Shown: piece after piece, positions 1-10,799 of the stretch | Numbering within the stretch: the first letter of the stretch is position 1 | Layout: each line of letters opens with the position of its first letter | Source: Isoetes taiwanensis | Lineage: Eukaryota > Streptophyta > Lycopodiopsida > Isoetales > Isoetaceae | Length of the DNA: 64,000 nt | Direction of reading: 5' to 3' | Assembly (NCBI GenBank): GCA_021234155.1 | Contig: JAJEKV010000066.1 | Location: 3,451,682-3,515,681 of the forward strand | Notes under the pieces: generated by a model | Told to the model about the DNA's origin: nothing | Database searches by the model: none | The model's input: only the letters and a program-made list of their open reading frames with translations | Translations under genes and position numbers: made by a program

Positions 1-60
1 CCTGTTAGACTACTTACTAGGGACATGGTCAGTGCTAGTTCCTGGTCAACCAAGAACATC

Positions 61-72
61 GCTCTGATACCA
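61..72 (-). other. Primer binding site (initiator Met-tRNA)
   Basis: On the minus strand the sequence is TGGTATCAGAGC, the usual plant Copia/Gypsy primer site. It is separated by one base from the LTR end at 74. Positions 1-60 would be the start of the 5' leader of the same element. Confidence 0.8.
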
Positions 73-73
73 T

Positions 74-1714
74 TGTGACGCTCCCTATAAAATATACGGC
101 GCCCCGCCGTACACTCCGTAGAAAATCCCCCATCCGGTCCTTCGACCGCACGGGCCCTCTGTCTATCCCGCACTCCAGGGTGTCCCTAGTGCGGGAAGGG
201 GACACGGAGGTGTCTTGCGCGCCCTTCCCCTATGGGCTCCTATCACAGCGGAAGCATATACAACATCAGAATTAGCAATAACAATACATCATACTACCTC
301 GAAGGGTAGTGCATCCACATATCCATAGCTACAACAGAGATAAACATATGTCGTAAAACATGAGAGCTCCTACCCAAGGTTCAGACTCATGGGGAGGTAG
401 ACTGACGGCTAGGCCTCAAGATAGAGCAGACCGAGTCATAACAATGGCGGGGCTGGCTATAGACAATGGCTAGGGTTGACCACTCCATCCGCCCCTCCTG
501 TGCATACTTTGCAGATGGGCTAGATCAGGCTCTGGCATGACTCTAGCCTTCCGGATACGCAATCACATGGTATCACCCGTCGAGACTACTCCAGGTTGCA
601 TCTCCTTGGTCCGTCGAGGCAGGAAGGGTTGCATCTCCCCTTTCCAGGGTCTAGAGGTTCCACAGGCGGCTAGAGAATCGTGGCGACACACGATTCGTCC
701 CCGACTTACCCCCCAAAACAAGAGCCAGGCCAACACCTGCAACTCTTGAGAGGCAGGGCAACACCTTAGCCCCAGGAGGTGTCGGACCCATGCCCGGCCC
801 ACACGAAGTGACTGGCCATAAGCCTAGCCCGCTATGGGGTCCCCAGTAGTCACGCTCAGCAGGGACCCTCCCTCCGTATCTCCTCTAGCCCCATTATGTA
901 GTGCTGAGTCACGTCATCGCCCCCTTAGCCCGGTCGATTCCTATGCACAGGCCACATAATAATAGGAACTAAAGGGTCTAACTAGGAGCATTACTAAGTA
1001 AGGCTACTAGGTCTCTACCCCCCTTCCCAATACAAGAGGAGCAAACATGATCAACCATCATCACATAACATCATATCATGATAATCATCAGAATAACATC
1101 TAACCTAATCATACATATCTAACTTACAGTTAGGGTTCCTTGATTAGGGTTCAAGCTGTTGAATAAGGGTTCTAGGATGGCTCTACTCTAGATACGAATT
1201 ACTGATTCATCTGGAGTGCTAACTTCCAGATGAACTACTATGAACACTACTCCAAATACCTGCTCCCGAAGCGCTCCCTCCCATTCCTGGCGTCTCCATG
1301 GTCTTCGAAGTGGTCGAAGCCACGCTCACTCCAAGAACGTGCACACACTCTGGGGGTTGCTGCACTAGGCTATGCCACAGCAAACGATGCTCGAAACGGG
1401 GTTTCGAGTGCGAAAAAGGTTCCCAGGGTGTTAGGGCCAGGAAAAGAGGCGTAGGGTTAGGGTTTAGGTTAATATAGTTAGGGTCCACATGGGATGACAT
1501 GTGGCTCCAATGGGATATGGCCACGTGGCGGCTGCCCAATAGGATAAGGCCATGTGGAATATGGGTCTTATCCTAAGGTTATCTAAGTTATATACATCAC
1601 TTAGATATGCACCCATGCCACTTCCTAAGGTATACAAGGCTACGAAGTAGACTTGTATAGTGACGGACCTGGAAATATACGTATTTATAGCGTATATTTT
1701 CCTGGAACATCACA
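74..1714 (-). mobile_element. LTR of an LTR retrotransposon (reverse orientation)
   Basis: The segment begins TGTGAC and ends ATCACA, the TG...CA ends of an LTR. Directly to its left, at 61-72, lies the reverse complement of the initiator Met-tRNA primer site TGGTATCAGAGC. The element therefore reads leftwards, this is its 5' LTR (about 1641 bp), and its body lies outside the window. On the minus strand a TATA-like stretch (CTATAAATAC) lies about 25 bp inside the upstream end. No LTR copy is available for comparison, so the right boundary rests on the terminal inverted bases only. Open frames inside it look accidental. Confidence 0.75.
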
Positions 1715-1762
1715 TTCTACGATGTAAAAATACTAATTAATCCACATCATTCATCCGCTCAA

Positions 1763-1852
1763 TAAAAGTTTGACAATTTACAGACAAAATCTTCCCTGAA
1801 ATACTTAAAAGTTTGACAATTTACAGACAAAATCTTCCCCAAAATACTTACC
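1763..1852. repeat. 46-bp tandem duplication
   Basis: Two nearly identical copies of a unit containing AAAGTTTGACAATTTACAG lie head to tail just outside the LTR. From 1715 to 3650 I see AT-rich sequence with short low-complexity stretches (C-rich near 3070-3120) and no convincing gene. Confidence 0.7.
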
Positions 1853-3649
1853 AATCTATATTTTGTAGAGGTATTAGGCATTTACAATATGCCTCAAAAA
1901 AGTAGTATTCTTATTTCTCTTTTTTATTTCTTTACTATAGCCCAAAACATGCCTCAGAGCATTCTGGTTATCAGTAAGCTCTACAAGTTAATTCTAGCAA
2001 AGCACTTCAGTTGTAACCCTTAACTTTGAATTGGTACACATGCTTCCAATAAATTTTCCACATTCTATCACAGCTTGGCCCATCATTCAATACCATAATA
2101 TCTAACCTGATTATCGTCTTGGAAAGGTTCAGGTTCTTCTATTTCCATATAACTTGAATCTCCTCAGGCACCTTCTCCATGTAATCAGCTCCTTATGCTG
2201 TTAAAATTTATACATATATAGACCAGCCTAGACTAACCTCAATTAGAAAAGACATCAATTAACCTTAAAAAAAGACTAATGGACTTATCGACCCCCAAGC
2301 GGGGGAGGCATTAAGAGACTCTGAATATTATAAAGAAGAGCTTATTTACAACAATTCTTGAATGAAAATATTCTAACAAGTTTCTTTACAAAAACATTCC
2401 AACAAGTATCCTTACAAAAATCTTTACAAAAATACAGCAGTTAGACAGTGAACAATGCTTAATTAAGAGTAAGAAGGAAGTTACAAGACATAACTCAGAA
2501 AATAGATATTCTTACTCATCGGATAAAAGCAACTGCCCCAATTTGCAACAAGAAATAAAATCTGATAAAGATATTTACCTTCTGTTCCTTTGGTAATACA
2601 ACAAGTTACAATCCAAAAATTATACAATCTTAGAACCAATAAGTCTTCAAGCTCCAGACAATTCTCAAGCACACACAAATGCAATGCATGGGAGAAGTGT
2701 TAAAATAATATCTATCCATCCATCCATCTATCTATCTATAACTTGGAGCTAGCTTTGGTCTTCTCCTCTGCCTCCATGTGAAACCATCCATTTGTGATTT
2801 CGTTCAATAAGCTTCCTATCATTACATTCATCTTCGCATTCTTAAAGCCTTCACTATTGAATTAGACATCACTAATCTCATATAATTGCTAAGTCCTAGC
2901 TTGATGAAAGGAATATGCCATGTCATATTCCCTCTCCACCAAGCCCACCCTTTAACAAAAATCAAGATGGGGTCAAACACCTATTTTCCAGCATATTCAA
3001 AACCACATCGCAAGTCAATATATGCTATATCATGCTACCTCAAAAGCTCTACCAAAGAGCCATCACGAGCCAAATCCCCCTCCACCCCCCACCCCCAGCC
3101 CTCTTCAAAAGGGGGGAGGGGGCAGGCACACACACATACACGACCTTATTTCTTCCAAAAACAACTTGATGATGTTGGTATACTAACACATGTCAAAACC
3201 ATTACAAATCCTATATTATCTCGTGCTCATTCTTCCACAACAGAAGATAATTCCAAAATGTCTTGCTCTAACGTTTGGCGGCATTTCGTTAGTTACAACT
3301 TAAAACTTGTTTAAACTATTTCATAAGAATCTCAAACATGCATCTACAACCCCTTTTTTGCTGCTGCTTCTATCAACTAAGATCATGGATGTTATAAGTT
3401 ATCTAACATTATGGATATTGATTGTTCTTTTTGTTTACAGATGGAGGTCGTTCTTGAGCTTCTTTCGTTTTGGACTTGAATGTTGTGGTACACTAACATA
3501 TTAGCCATTTGTATTGTAGTGAGTAGCTTTTTGGAATTAAAAATTGTGGTACATAAACATAGAAACATATTTGTTGTTTATATTTTAAGTGAGTGGAGAT
3601 AGTATAGATAGATCATCTGCAATTGTCAAAGTTGAACATGGGTGTAACA

Positions 3650-6035
3650 ATGTAATAATTAGCTAGTGTTGTGGAGAAAGAGCTCAATACCTGACAAAAG
3701 AACAATGATTGTCAACTTAATTGTCTTTGTTGTTCAATGATTGTCAACTTAATTGTCTTTGTTGTGCATTTCAACAGAACAATGATTGTCAGTCTTTGTT
3801 GTGCATTTCAGCATCTAGTCAATAGAACTTGAATTCACGCAACTAGAGAAGTGTTTACCATTATTATGTACTGTCACCTGAATGCAGTTGAAAGATGCAA
3901 TTTCGTTTATATACCCTGTGCTATCATGCAGATGGCCAATCTCAACATTGCTAGATGCATTGATACCATGAGATCTTGACAACAAGCTTCACTGCAGTGG
4001 ATGGCCGTGGGATGGTTTGTCTGTTTTTTATCACAAATCAATGGTAGTGATACTGTTATATTGCGAGTAGGTGTCAAAGATGGATTATAATACCATCTAG
4101 TAGGAAATGCAGTGAGATGTTTATGTTTGGCAGGGCAGTGTTGCTGGAAACCATGCTTTGGTAAGGATCACTCTGTCTAAAGTAGAGGAACGTCCGTGGG
4201 CAATCTTAGCACTGCTACAAAGACAGATTGTCAAACTTAGGATGGAATGTTGTGTGTTTGTTACCGAACATACCCAAAAGGGTACAACTTGATGCATGAT
4301 CGTGACAGTGAAGAGACAGATTGCCTTGTTTGTTTAGCTTTATGCAAGTTTCGCATGCAAACAGCACTAGTATAGCTGAACATTGAAATCTATAGAGAAA
4401 AGGTACCTAATGAAGCTTGGAGATCCTTCAGATAAATAGGTTCCCAAAACCATTCAAGAATTTGAAGAGCCCTGATATGCATATCTGTAACATATCCAAA
4501 AAGATCTCTCCATTATTATGTAGATCAGTTAACAACGGTTAGTTAGACACAAACGTTAAAATTGAAGTCTCAAAAAAACCTTGAAGCTTAATCTTACATG
4601 TCATAGTTTTGTAAGACTTTGTGGCTTCTTTTAATCGTTGTGCTGCAAGCAATGGTAGAAAGAAGGCATTTCTTTCAACAGTTTAATGCTTTGGCATTCT
4701 CTGACGACGGTGTAAAGCAATATAGTTTAGACAAAAGATAGAGAAGATCTATAGGGCAATTGCCTCCCCTGCATTTTCAGAGACATGCATATGCATCATC
4801 ACATAGTTATGCCAGAACTGCATCTTCTTCCCAAAACAACCTATGAAAAGATAAAGAAGATCTTCCTTCCCTGCATTTTAAGAGATATGCATATGAATCA
4901 TCACATACTTATGCCAGAACTGCATCTTCTTCCTAAAGACAACCTTTAGAAATTTCATCATCATACACTTGAAAGTAGAAGTCTCAAATCATCTCTTTAG
5001 TACTGCTGAAGTTAGGCTTGCTAACTCAATAAGAAAATCAATTCTTACTTTCAGGATATACAAGCAAAGCTCCTTCCATCTGATCCCCTTGTCAAACCTG
5101 GAGCTTTATATAAGGATGAAACGAGATATTGACATGAAATAAAACATTGCTCAATCTGGATGACTTAAATCTGATAGATGAGGCCTCTAGATTAAAGTCC
5201 ATTCATTGGTCCCATGTGAACATCCCATTTATGAAATGTTCTGGGAAAATTTAGAGCCCTCGTGGCCTAAGATTGAAATGGGTCCAGACAGTATTCCAAG
5301 AACAGACAGCCCTGTATACCTTTCTGGAGTTTTGCCTTCTGCCACCCATTGGTGTCTGTAAGACTTTGACACTGTATTGATGCATCTCTATGCTTAACTA
5401 TGCATACAATACATACCTGTCTGTCTGCAGTTAGATGTAGCTAATACTAAAACGTGATGTCATTACAAGAAACTCTGTGCTCCTTTTTGTGAAATCAAAG
5501 AAGTCCCTGATAGTGATAAAAGCATTTGACGCTGTCCACAGGAAAAGCATATGTTCAACTGCTTAAAGCTCAGTTGTTGGTAAGCAAATAAATGTATGGC
5601 AACGATATGCCACAAATGCTCATCTGAGCTTGGCCAAATGAGATTTTTGAGCTCCAGCATCTCTAGTTGGCAAAGTTTATGCATGCCAAAAGAAAATCAA
5701 ACGCCATTGCATAACCCCATCAATAAATCCGCTACACTTCCGTTTTGGCCTGTATGGCACCACAGTGTTGGATTGTATGCAGCAGGCCGTGCAAGCTACA
5801 CTTCCCATAATATCCCACAAGAATCTGCTGGAAAATTAGGCAGAAGAGACTTATAAAACAAGAGAAGTGGGCACTTTGGACCATACTTACCTGGGCGGGG
5901 TCTATCGATGATCATGAAGGCCGATGGCCTAGGATGGTTTGCTCCATTGCACCAGGGCGTGGACTGTCCTAGCATCTCCTCAAGGGGAGAGTGCACGTCA
6001 TAATTTGTGGTAGTGAGGGCTCGCGTTCGCGCGGC
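3650..6035. repeat. Dispersed segment, copy A
   Basis: This non-coding AT-rich segment is repeated, diverged, at 6400-7870 (copy B) and 10800-13285 (copy C). Shared blocks include ATGCAGATGGCCAATCTCAA (3930 in A, 6565 in B) and AGAGACATGCATATGCATCA (4781 in A, 12577 in C). The last ~230 bp (from 5805) recur at 13057-13284. It contains a small tandem repeat at 3700-3790 (unit with ATGATTGTCAACTTAATTG). No long frame is shared among the copies, so I do not call a gene. Confidence 0.75.
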
Positions 6036-6039
6036 CCTC

Positions 6040-6240
6040 TTCAATTTAATTTAACTTGTCATTGTCGTTATTTTAGTAGCTCGCTTCCTGTATCCACCTT
6101 CAACTTAATCTAACTCGCTTCATGTATCCACCTTCCAACTTAATCTAACTTGTTATCTGTTATTTGAACTGATTTTAGCTATTTGAACTTAATCTAACTT
6201 GTTATCTGTTATTTGAATTGATTTTAGCTTGCTTCCTCAG
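6040..6240. repeat. Short tandem repeat, ~50-bp units
   Basis: Units containing CAACTTAATCTAACT and GTTATCTGTTATTTGAA are repeated three to four times between copies A and B of the larger segment. No coding sense is apparent. Confidence 0.6.
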
Positions 6241-6399
6241 CTGTATCTAATGTTTTAGGAGTACTATATCATTTTTGGGTTCTTCTTTTAACTTGGGCAA
6301 CTTATTAAGGAATAAAAGATTGTTAGCTTTAAGCAGGCTCAGATTGAAGAACCTTACATTATGTGATTGAACTTAAAAAGTCATGCTCCAATTTATGAT

Positions 6400-7870
6400 G
6401 CCCTGCAGTAGAGTGGCTTCCATTTCTTAAGTTGCGGAGGCCTGCAAATGTATCTTATTTGTTTTAAGAACAATTCTTTGTTGTGCAATTCAGCATCTAA
6501 TCATCTGCCACCTGACAAATGCAGTTGAAAGATGCATTTCATTAAGTGTACACCTTGTGCTGTACTGCAGATGGCCAATCTCAACACTGCTAGATGGATC
6601 AATACCATGAGATGTTGATGTTGACAACAAGCTTCACCTGCTTTGCTGGTAGAGTGGATGGCCGTGGGATGGTTTGTTTAATTTTTTATCACGGGTGTGG
6701 TAATGATACTGTATAGTGTAAGTTTTTATCAAAGCACAAAGCACAAAATTAGATTATGAAGGAGTGCAGTGAGAAAGGGTCCTGTTTCATTTATAATATG
6801 CATCATCAGTAGATAGATCTGATGATGAGCCAAACTACAATACTATGTAGGTTTATCGTTCAAAGCAAGCTCCATCTAAGTGTGATGTATTGGATACAAT
6901 GGAATGGCCTTTTTGTTTTCTGCGAGTAGGTGTCAAAGATAGATTATACCATCTAGTAGAAAATGCAGTGAGATTTTTATGTTTGGAGGCATTTCCTCTA
7001 AACATAAAATGCTTTGGCATTCTCTGACAAAGTGTAAGCAATAATAGTCTAGACAAAAGATAGAGAAAATTTAGGGCAATTGCCTTCCCTGCATTTTGAG
7101 AGATATGCATATGCATTATCAGCATTACCACATAGTTATGCCAGAACTGCATCTTCTTCCCAAAGACAACCTATGGAAACTTTCATCATCATACACTTCA
7201 ATTTAAAAGTGGAAGTCTCATAACTCTCTTTATCCACTCCTGAAGTTAGGCTTGCTAACTCAATCAGAAAACCAGTCTTTCAAATGCACTTACAGGATAT
7301 ACAAGCAAAGTTCCTCCCATCTGATCCTGTTGTCAAACCTAGAGCTTTTTATAAGGATGAAATGAGATATCGATACGAAATAAAACATTCCTCAATCTGA
7401 ATGAGTTTTATATGATAAATGAGGCTGCTATAATTGAGTAAATTCATTGGTCCCATATGAACATACCATTTATGAAATGCTATGGGAAAATTTATAGTCT
7501 TCCTGGCCTGAGAGATTGAAATGGGGCCAGACAATATTCAAGAAAGGACAGGAGCTCTATAAACCTTTTCGAAGGAGTTTGTCTTCTGCAGCAAATCTTT
7601 GATAGATTGGTGTCAGCAGCAAATCTTTGATAGATTGGTGTCAGTAGGACTTTGAGATTGTATTGATGCATCTCTATGTTTAACTAAGCATACAATACAT
7701 ACCTCTCTGCAGTTGGATGTAGCTAATACTAAAGTATGATGTCATTGCAAGAAACTCTGTGCTCCTTTTTGTGAGATCAAAGAAGTCCCTGATAAAGCAT
7801 AGGACGCTATCCATAGCGGAAGCATATGTTCAACTGCTCAGTTCTACATGCCACAATGCTCAGCCAAACG
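6400..7870. repeat. Dispersed segment, copy B
   Basis: This is a shorter and more diverged copy of the 3650-6035 segment. It keeps the blocks around GCAGATGGCCAATCTCAACA, ATGCCAGAACTGCATCTTCT and CATTGGTCCCAT. A 28-bp unit (AGCAAATCTTTGATAGATTG) is duplicated in tandem near 7597-7650. No gene is visible. Confidence 0.7.
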
Positions 7871-8029
7871 GGCGAAATGTGAGCAAAATCTGTGTCTAAA
7901 TGCCGGTAAATAAACGATCTGTGTCGTAAAAAAAGGCAATGTTGTTGAAGTTTAGGGCTTCGAGAAAAGGTAGGGCATTGTTGAAGTTTAGGGTTTTACG
8001 AAAAGGGTAAAAAGGCATGGCTGGGAACT

Positions 8030-8045
8030 CCCATTATTTAAGACC
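8030..8045 (+). promoter_or_regulatory. Possible TATA box of the AN1 gene
   Basis: The sequence CATTATTTAAGA lies about 70 bp upstream of the ATG at 8105, a plausible core promoter position. Just upstream, a GTTGAAGTTTAGGG motif is repeated twice (7945-7995). Confidence 0.3.
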
Positions 8046-8104
8046 GAACTAGACATTCGTCTATCTCATAAACTCAGAGTTATTCGTGGTCTCTCTCTTT
8101 CACA

Positions 8105-8455
8105 ATGTGCCATCGGTGCAAAAGAGATTACTCCCATGCAATTGTGGTCCGAACATCTCATCTAGCTGCTCTTTCCGGACCAGTGGTGACTCTCGACCTC
8201 GACCCTATGACTTCTCAGTTGCAACCTCAACCTCAACCTTATGCTCAAGCTCAACCCCGTCCCCGTTGCTCAAGTTGCAACATGAAGTTAAAGTTCGGTT
8301 TGCTTGGCAGCCATTGCCAGTGTGGGAATGTATATTGTCATCTTCATTGCTACCCTGAAGTTCACAATTGTAGCTTCAATTATAAGGCATTTGCTCAAAA
8401 ACAAATTGCCCAAGAGAATCCTATGATTGTAGTGCCCAAGGTTGTCAAAATCTAA
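8105..8455 (+). CDS. AN1 zinc-finger stress-associated protein, A20 half missing
   Basis: The 116-residue product ends in a complete AN1 zinc finger. Ligands follow the family spacing: CSSC, then C-x-C (HCQCG), C (VYC), H, H and C (HNC), with the usual C-terminal ending NPMIVVPKVVKI. Plant SAP proteins carry an A20 finger before AN1 and act in ubiquitin-linked stress signalling. Here only the last A20 part is left (MCHRCKRDY near the N-terminus, compare CxxCxRDY), so the start lies inside the former A20 domain. The middle is rich in Gln-Pro (about residues 39-53). Intact length of the family is usually 150-180 residues. It could be a truncated but expressed gene or a 5'-truncated relic. An AATAAA lies downstream near 8606. 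Confidence 0.7.
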   Translation: MCHRCKRDYSHAIVVRTSHLAALSGPVVTLDLDPMTSQLQPQPQPYAQAQPRPRCSSCNMKLKFGLLGSHCQCGNVYCHLHCYPEVHNCSFNYKAFAQKQIAQENPMIVVPKVVKI

Positions 8456-8532
8456 ATTGAATACATCGTTGCTCAAGAAAATCCCGTAATTGTAGTGCCC
8501 AAGGTTATCAAAATCTAGATTGAATACATCGT
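8408..8532 (+). repeat. 63-bp tandem duplication over the stop codon of the AN1 gene
   Basis: The last ~15 codons plus the stop and following bases (8408-8470) are repeated at 8471-8532 with about ten changes. The second copy still contains the AN1 C-terminal codons (VVPKV-K-) but lies behind the stop. Confidence 0.8.
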
Positions 8533-8869
8533 GGGGTTGTAACCTCATTCTATGAAAAGAACCCGGGAATATATAAATGTCTTGCATATAACTGTTTCAT
8601 ATGTAAATAAAATGTAATGTTGTTGAGGTATGAAATGCCATATAGGTGGCATTCAACCCCAAAATATGCCTATTACATTGTTACTAGTTTGCCTTGATAA
8701 TATGATAAAAGTAATGCTTAATGAAATAAGAGTTCATATGCCTCCCGGGGGAAAAGTTATGGGCTAAGCTGCGTCCATTTAGGTGTTGCACGCCACGTGA
8801 GAATGCCATATCTGGTATGAGAGTTGTTTTGGCGAGGATGCGGTAGAAGCCGGGCGGGCATTCACCCGG

Positions 8870-10380
8870 TAGTATCGGGGTCCCAGGCTGCCCCCTCTCA
8901 CCAACACTTTTGGCCTCTACATTGACCCGGTTAGAGCCCTAGCTTATGAGTATAGGGGGATGGCATACGGCTTTTGCACCAAGTCATCCGCCCGGCTCAT
9001 CTATAAGGGACGATGTTGACCTTTCGGCCCATAGCCAGGCTTCTCTGATCTCATCGGAGGCCCTAGACACATTGCAGGGCTCACGGACATGCGGCGTGAA
9101 TCGGCCAAGACCGGGGTGGTTCTCATATCCTCTTCCACGCCACCCCACGCCTCACTGCACTCACATATCGGGGGGACTGACTGTGGAGGTCACACCCACC
9201 TACAAGTACCTAGGGGTGGAGTTCCCCTCCTGCAAAGCTCTGTTGGGGCGTCCATCCACTTGGCGGGTGGTGGAAGCGGCTTTATGCCATCTTGAGAACA
9301 TCACTCACAAGCGAGCTCTATGATTGGGGCCATCGGTCCACATCATTGTTTGGTGGTCGAGCACTGTCATACATGCGGGATCGAGGTTTGGGGCTCGATT
9401 TGTCTCTTTAGCGACTGGAATGACTTGGGCGAGTCTGAAGGCATTTTGGCACGGGCACTTGGGGTAAACCTTCAGTCCCCTATCGATTCTGCGGGGAAAG
9501 CTGGATTCTTAAAGCCGGTGAAAATTATGATAGACACATCGTCTATTTTCAGAAAGTGGTTAATATGGGTGATGCTCGCTCCACGCCGGCTTATCTTTGT
9601 GGCAATGGGCCCGCATGCTCGGGGAACTGTTGGAGGGGTAAGAGATCGGTGGTTCGCCCGGATGGGCGTGCGAGAGCGCGGATCGTGCGGTGGACACAGA
9701 GGTCGATCGTGGCGACTGCGGGAGTACCACGGGCGCTTGCTTCCTTGGCAAGCTCGGGACCGGGCGGCTAGAGAGCAGGTCAAAACGGCCCATTACAAAG
9801 GAGCACATCAACCCAGCGTTGGCGGGGCCCTTGACTCTACTACAGTTCCGGCTGCCCACGAAAAAGCGGACTCATTGCCTCCATTCGCACAAGTGCCCAC
9901 CATCTTCGCGTCGAGGCGGCGGTGGATTGGGAACCCACTAGGGCCGAACTCGTCGATCTTTGTCAAGCGGTGCGTTTGAGGATGAGTCTCACACTTTCGA
10001 GTTGCCCGGCAAAGGTCGGTCAGGGCGAAACATTCCCTTAATGCGGTAGGACTTGCCCCTACATTTGCCGATGAACACACCGCGGTCACGTGCTCTCGGG
10101 GTCGTACATTCGGGAGGTCTTTGGATCTGCGAGCCCACCTTTGCCCGTCTGCTGCCGGTGATCCCGGGCACGGTCTGCGGTACATGAGTGTATATATTTG
10201 TGTGTTTTGCATTTAGGTATATTGGAATAGTTTGTCGGCCAGGCTGATTCTTCGCCCGCGGTTTTCCCTCGAAAACCCTTGGTGGGGGTTTTAATCAGGG
10301 TAGTAATCCGCTTGTCGCTTTTTGTATGGGAGACCGATTGGTCTCCGTGGACGATAAAAATACCTTTCTTCCTTCCTTCC
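8870..10380 (+). mobile_element. LINE (non-LTR retrotransposon), 3' part
   Basis: Fragments of a reverse transcriptase are readable in shifting frames. A GCPLSPTLFGLYID motif sits near 8890-8930, TYKYLGVEF near 9205, and GIEVWGS near 9380, followed by ARALGVNLQSP near 9450. This order fits the C-terminal half of a plant LINE RT ORF. The 3' UTR (10240-10360) has the block GAAAACCC...GGGTTTTAATC shared with the other LINE ends in this window, and it finishes in a (CTTC)n tail at 10366-10380. The frames are broken by several indels, so it is inactive. Its GC content is clearly higher than that of the flanks. Confidence 0.75.
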
Positions 10381-10799
10381 ATAGTAAATAGTCAGGTTCT
10401 TGACAAGTATTTGGCTCCCGGCAAAAGTTTACATGTGTATGATAAAATGCCTCTTGGGGTGCCCCACAACTTGCTTAAACTTCGATCTTTGATGTCCTTT
10501 TTACTTCCCTTCATGTGAACGTCTCACTTTTCAAACCATTTGATTGCATTACTATCATCAATATATCTCAACCTTCAATTTGCATAGTACAATTTTATCT
10601 TGTTTAGTACCAGTACAACAGATAACTCTGTAGGCCTTTGTTCAATTGAAAAAAATTGTCATCTGGTGGTCCTCAAAACACACTTCCATGATATTTTAAT
10701 GTTTTAAGGTCACACATTTTAACACCATAGACAAATCCGACATTATAGGATGCCTAAAGCCATGATAGATGGAGCTTCCTTTTATCTAGTATGCCTTTT

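Noticed and set aside
1452-1472. Telomere-like TAGGGTTAGGGTTTAGG
   Set aside because: Only two to three units inside an LTR; not a telomere or interstitial telomeric array.
75-1539. Short ORFs on both strands at 75-275, 537-802 and 1219-1539
   Set aside because: They lie inside the LTR, overlap on opposite strands and show no family features.
2886-3314. 142-aa ORF as a gene
   Set aside because: Low-complexity C-rich middle, overlapping frame of similar length, no domain.
9472-10382. Several minus-strand ORFs of about 100 aa
   Set aside because: Shadows of GC-rich LINE sequence read on the plus strand.
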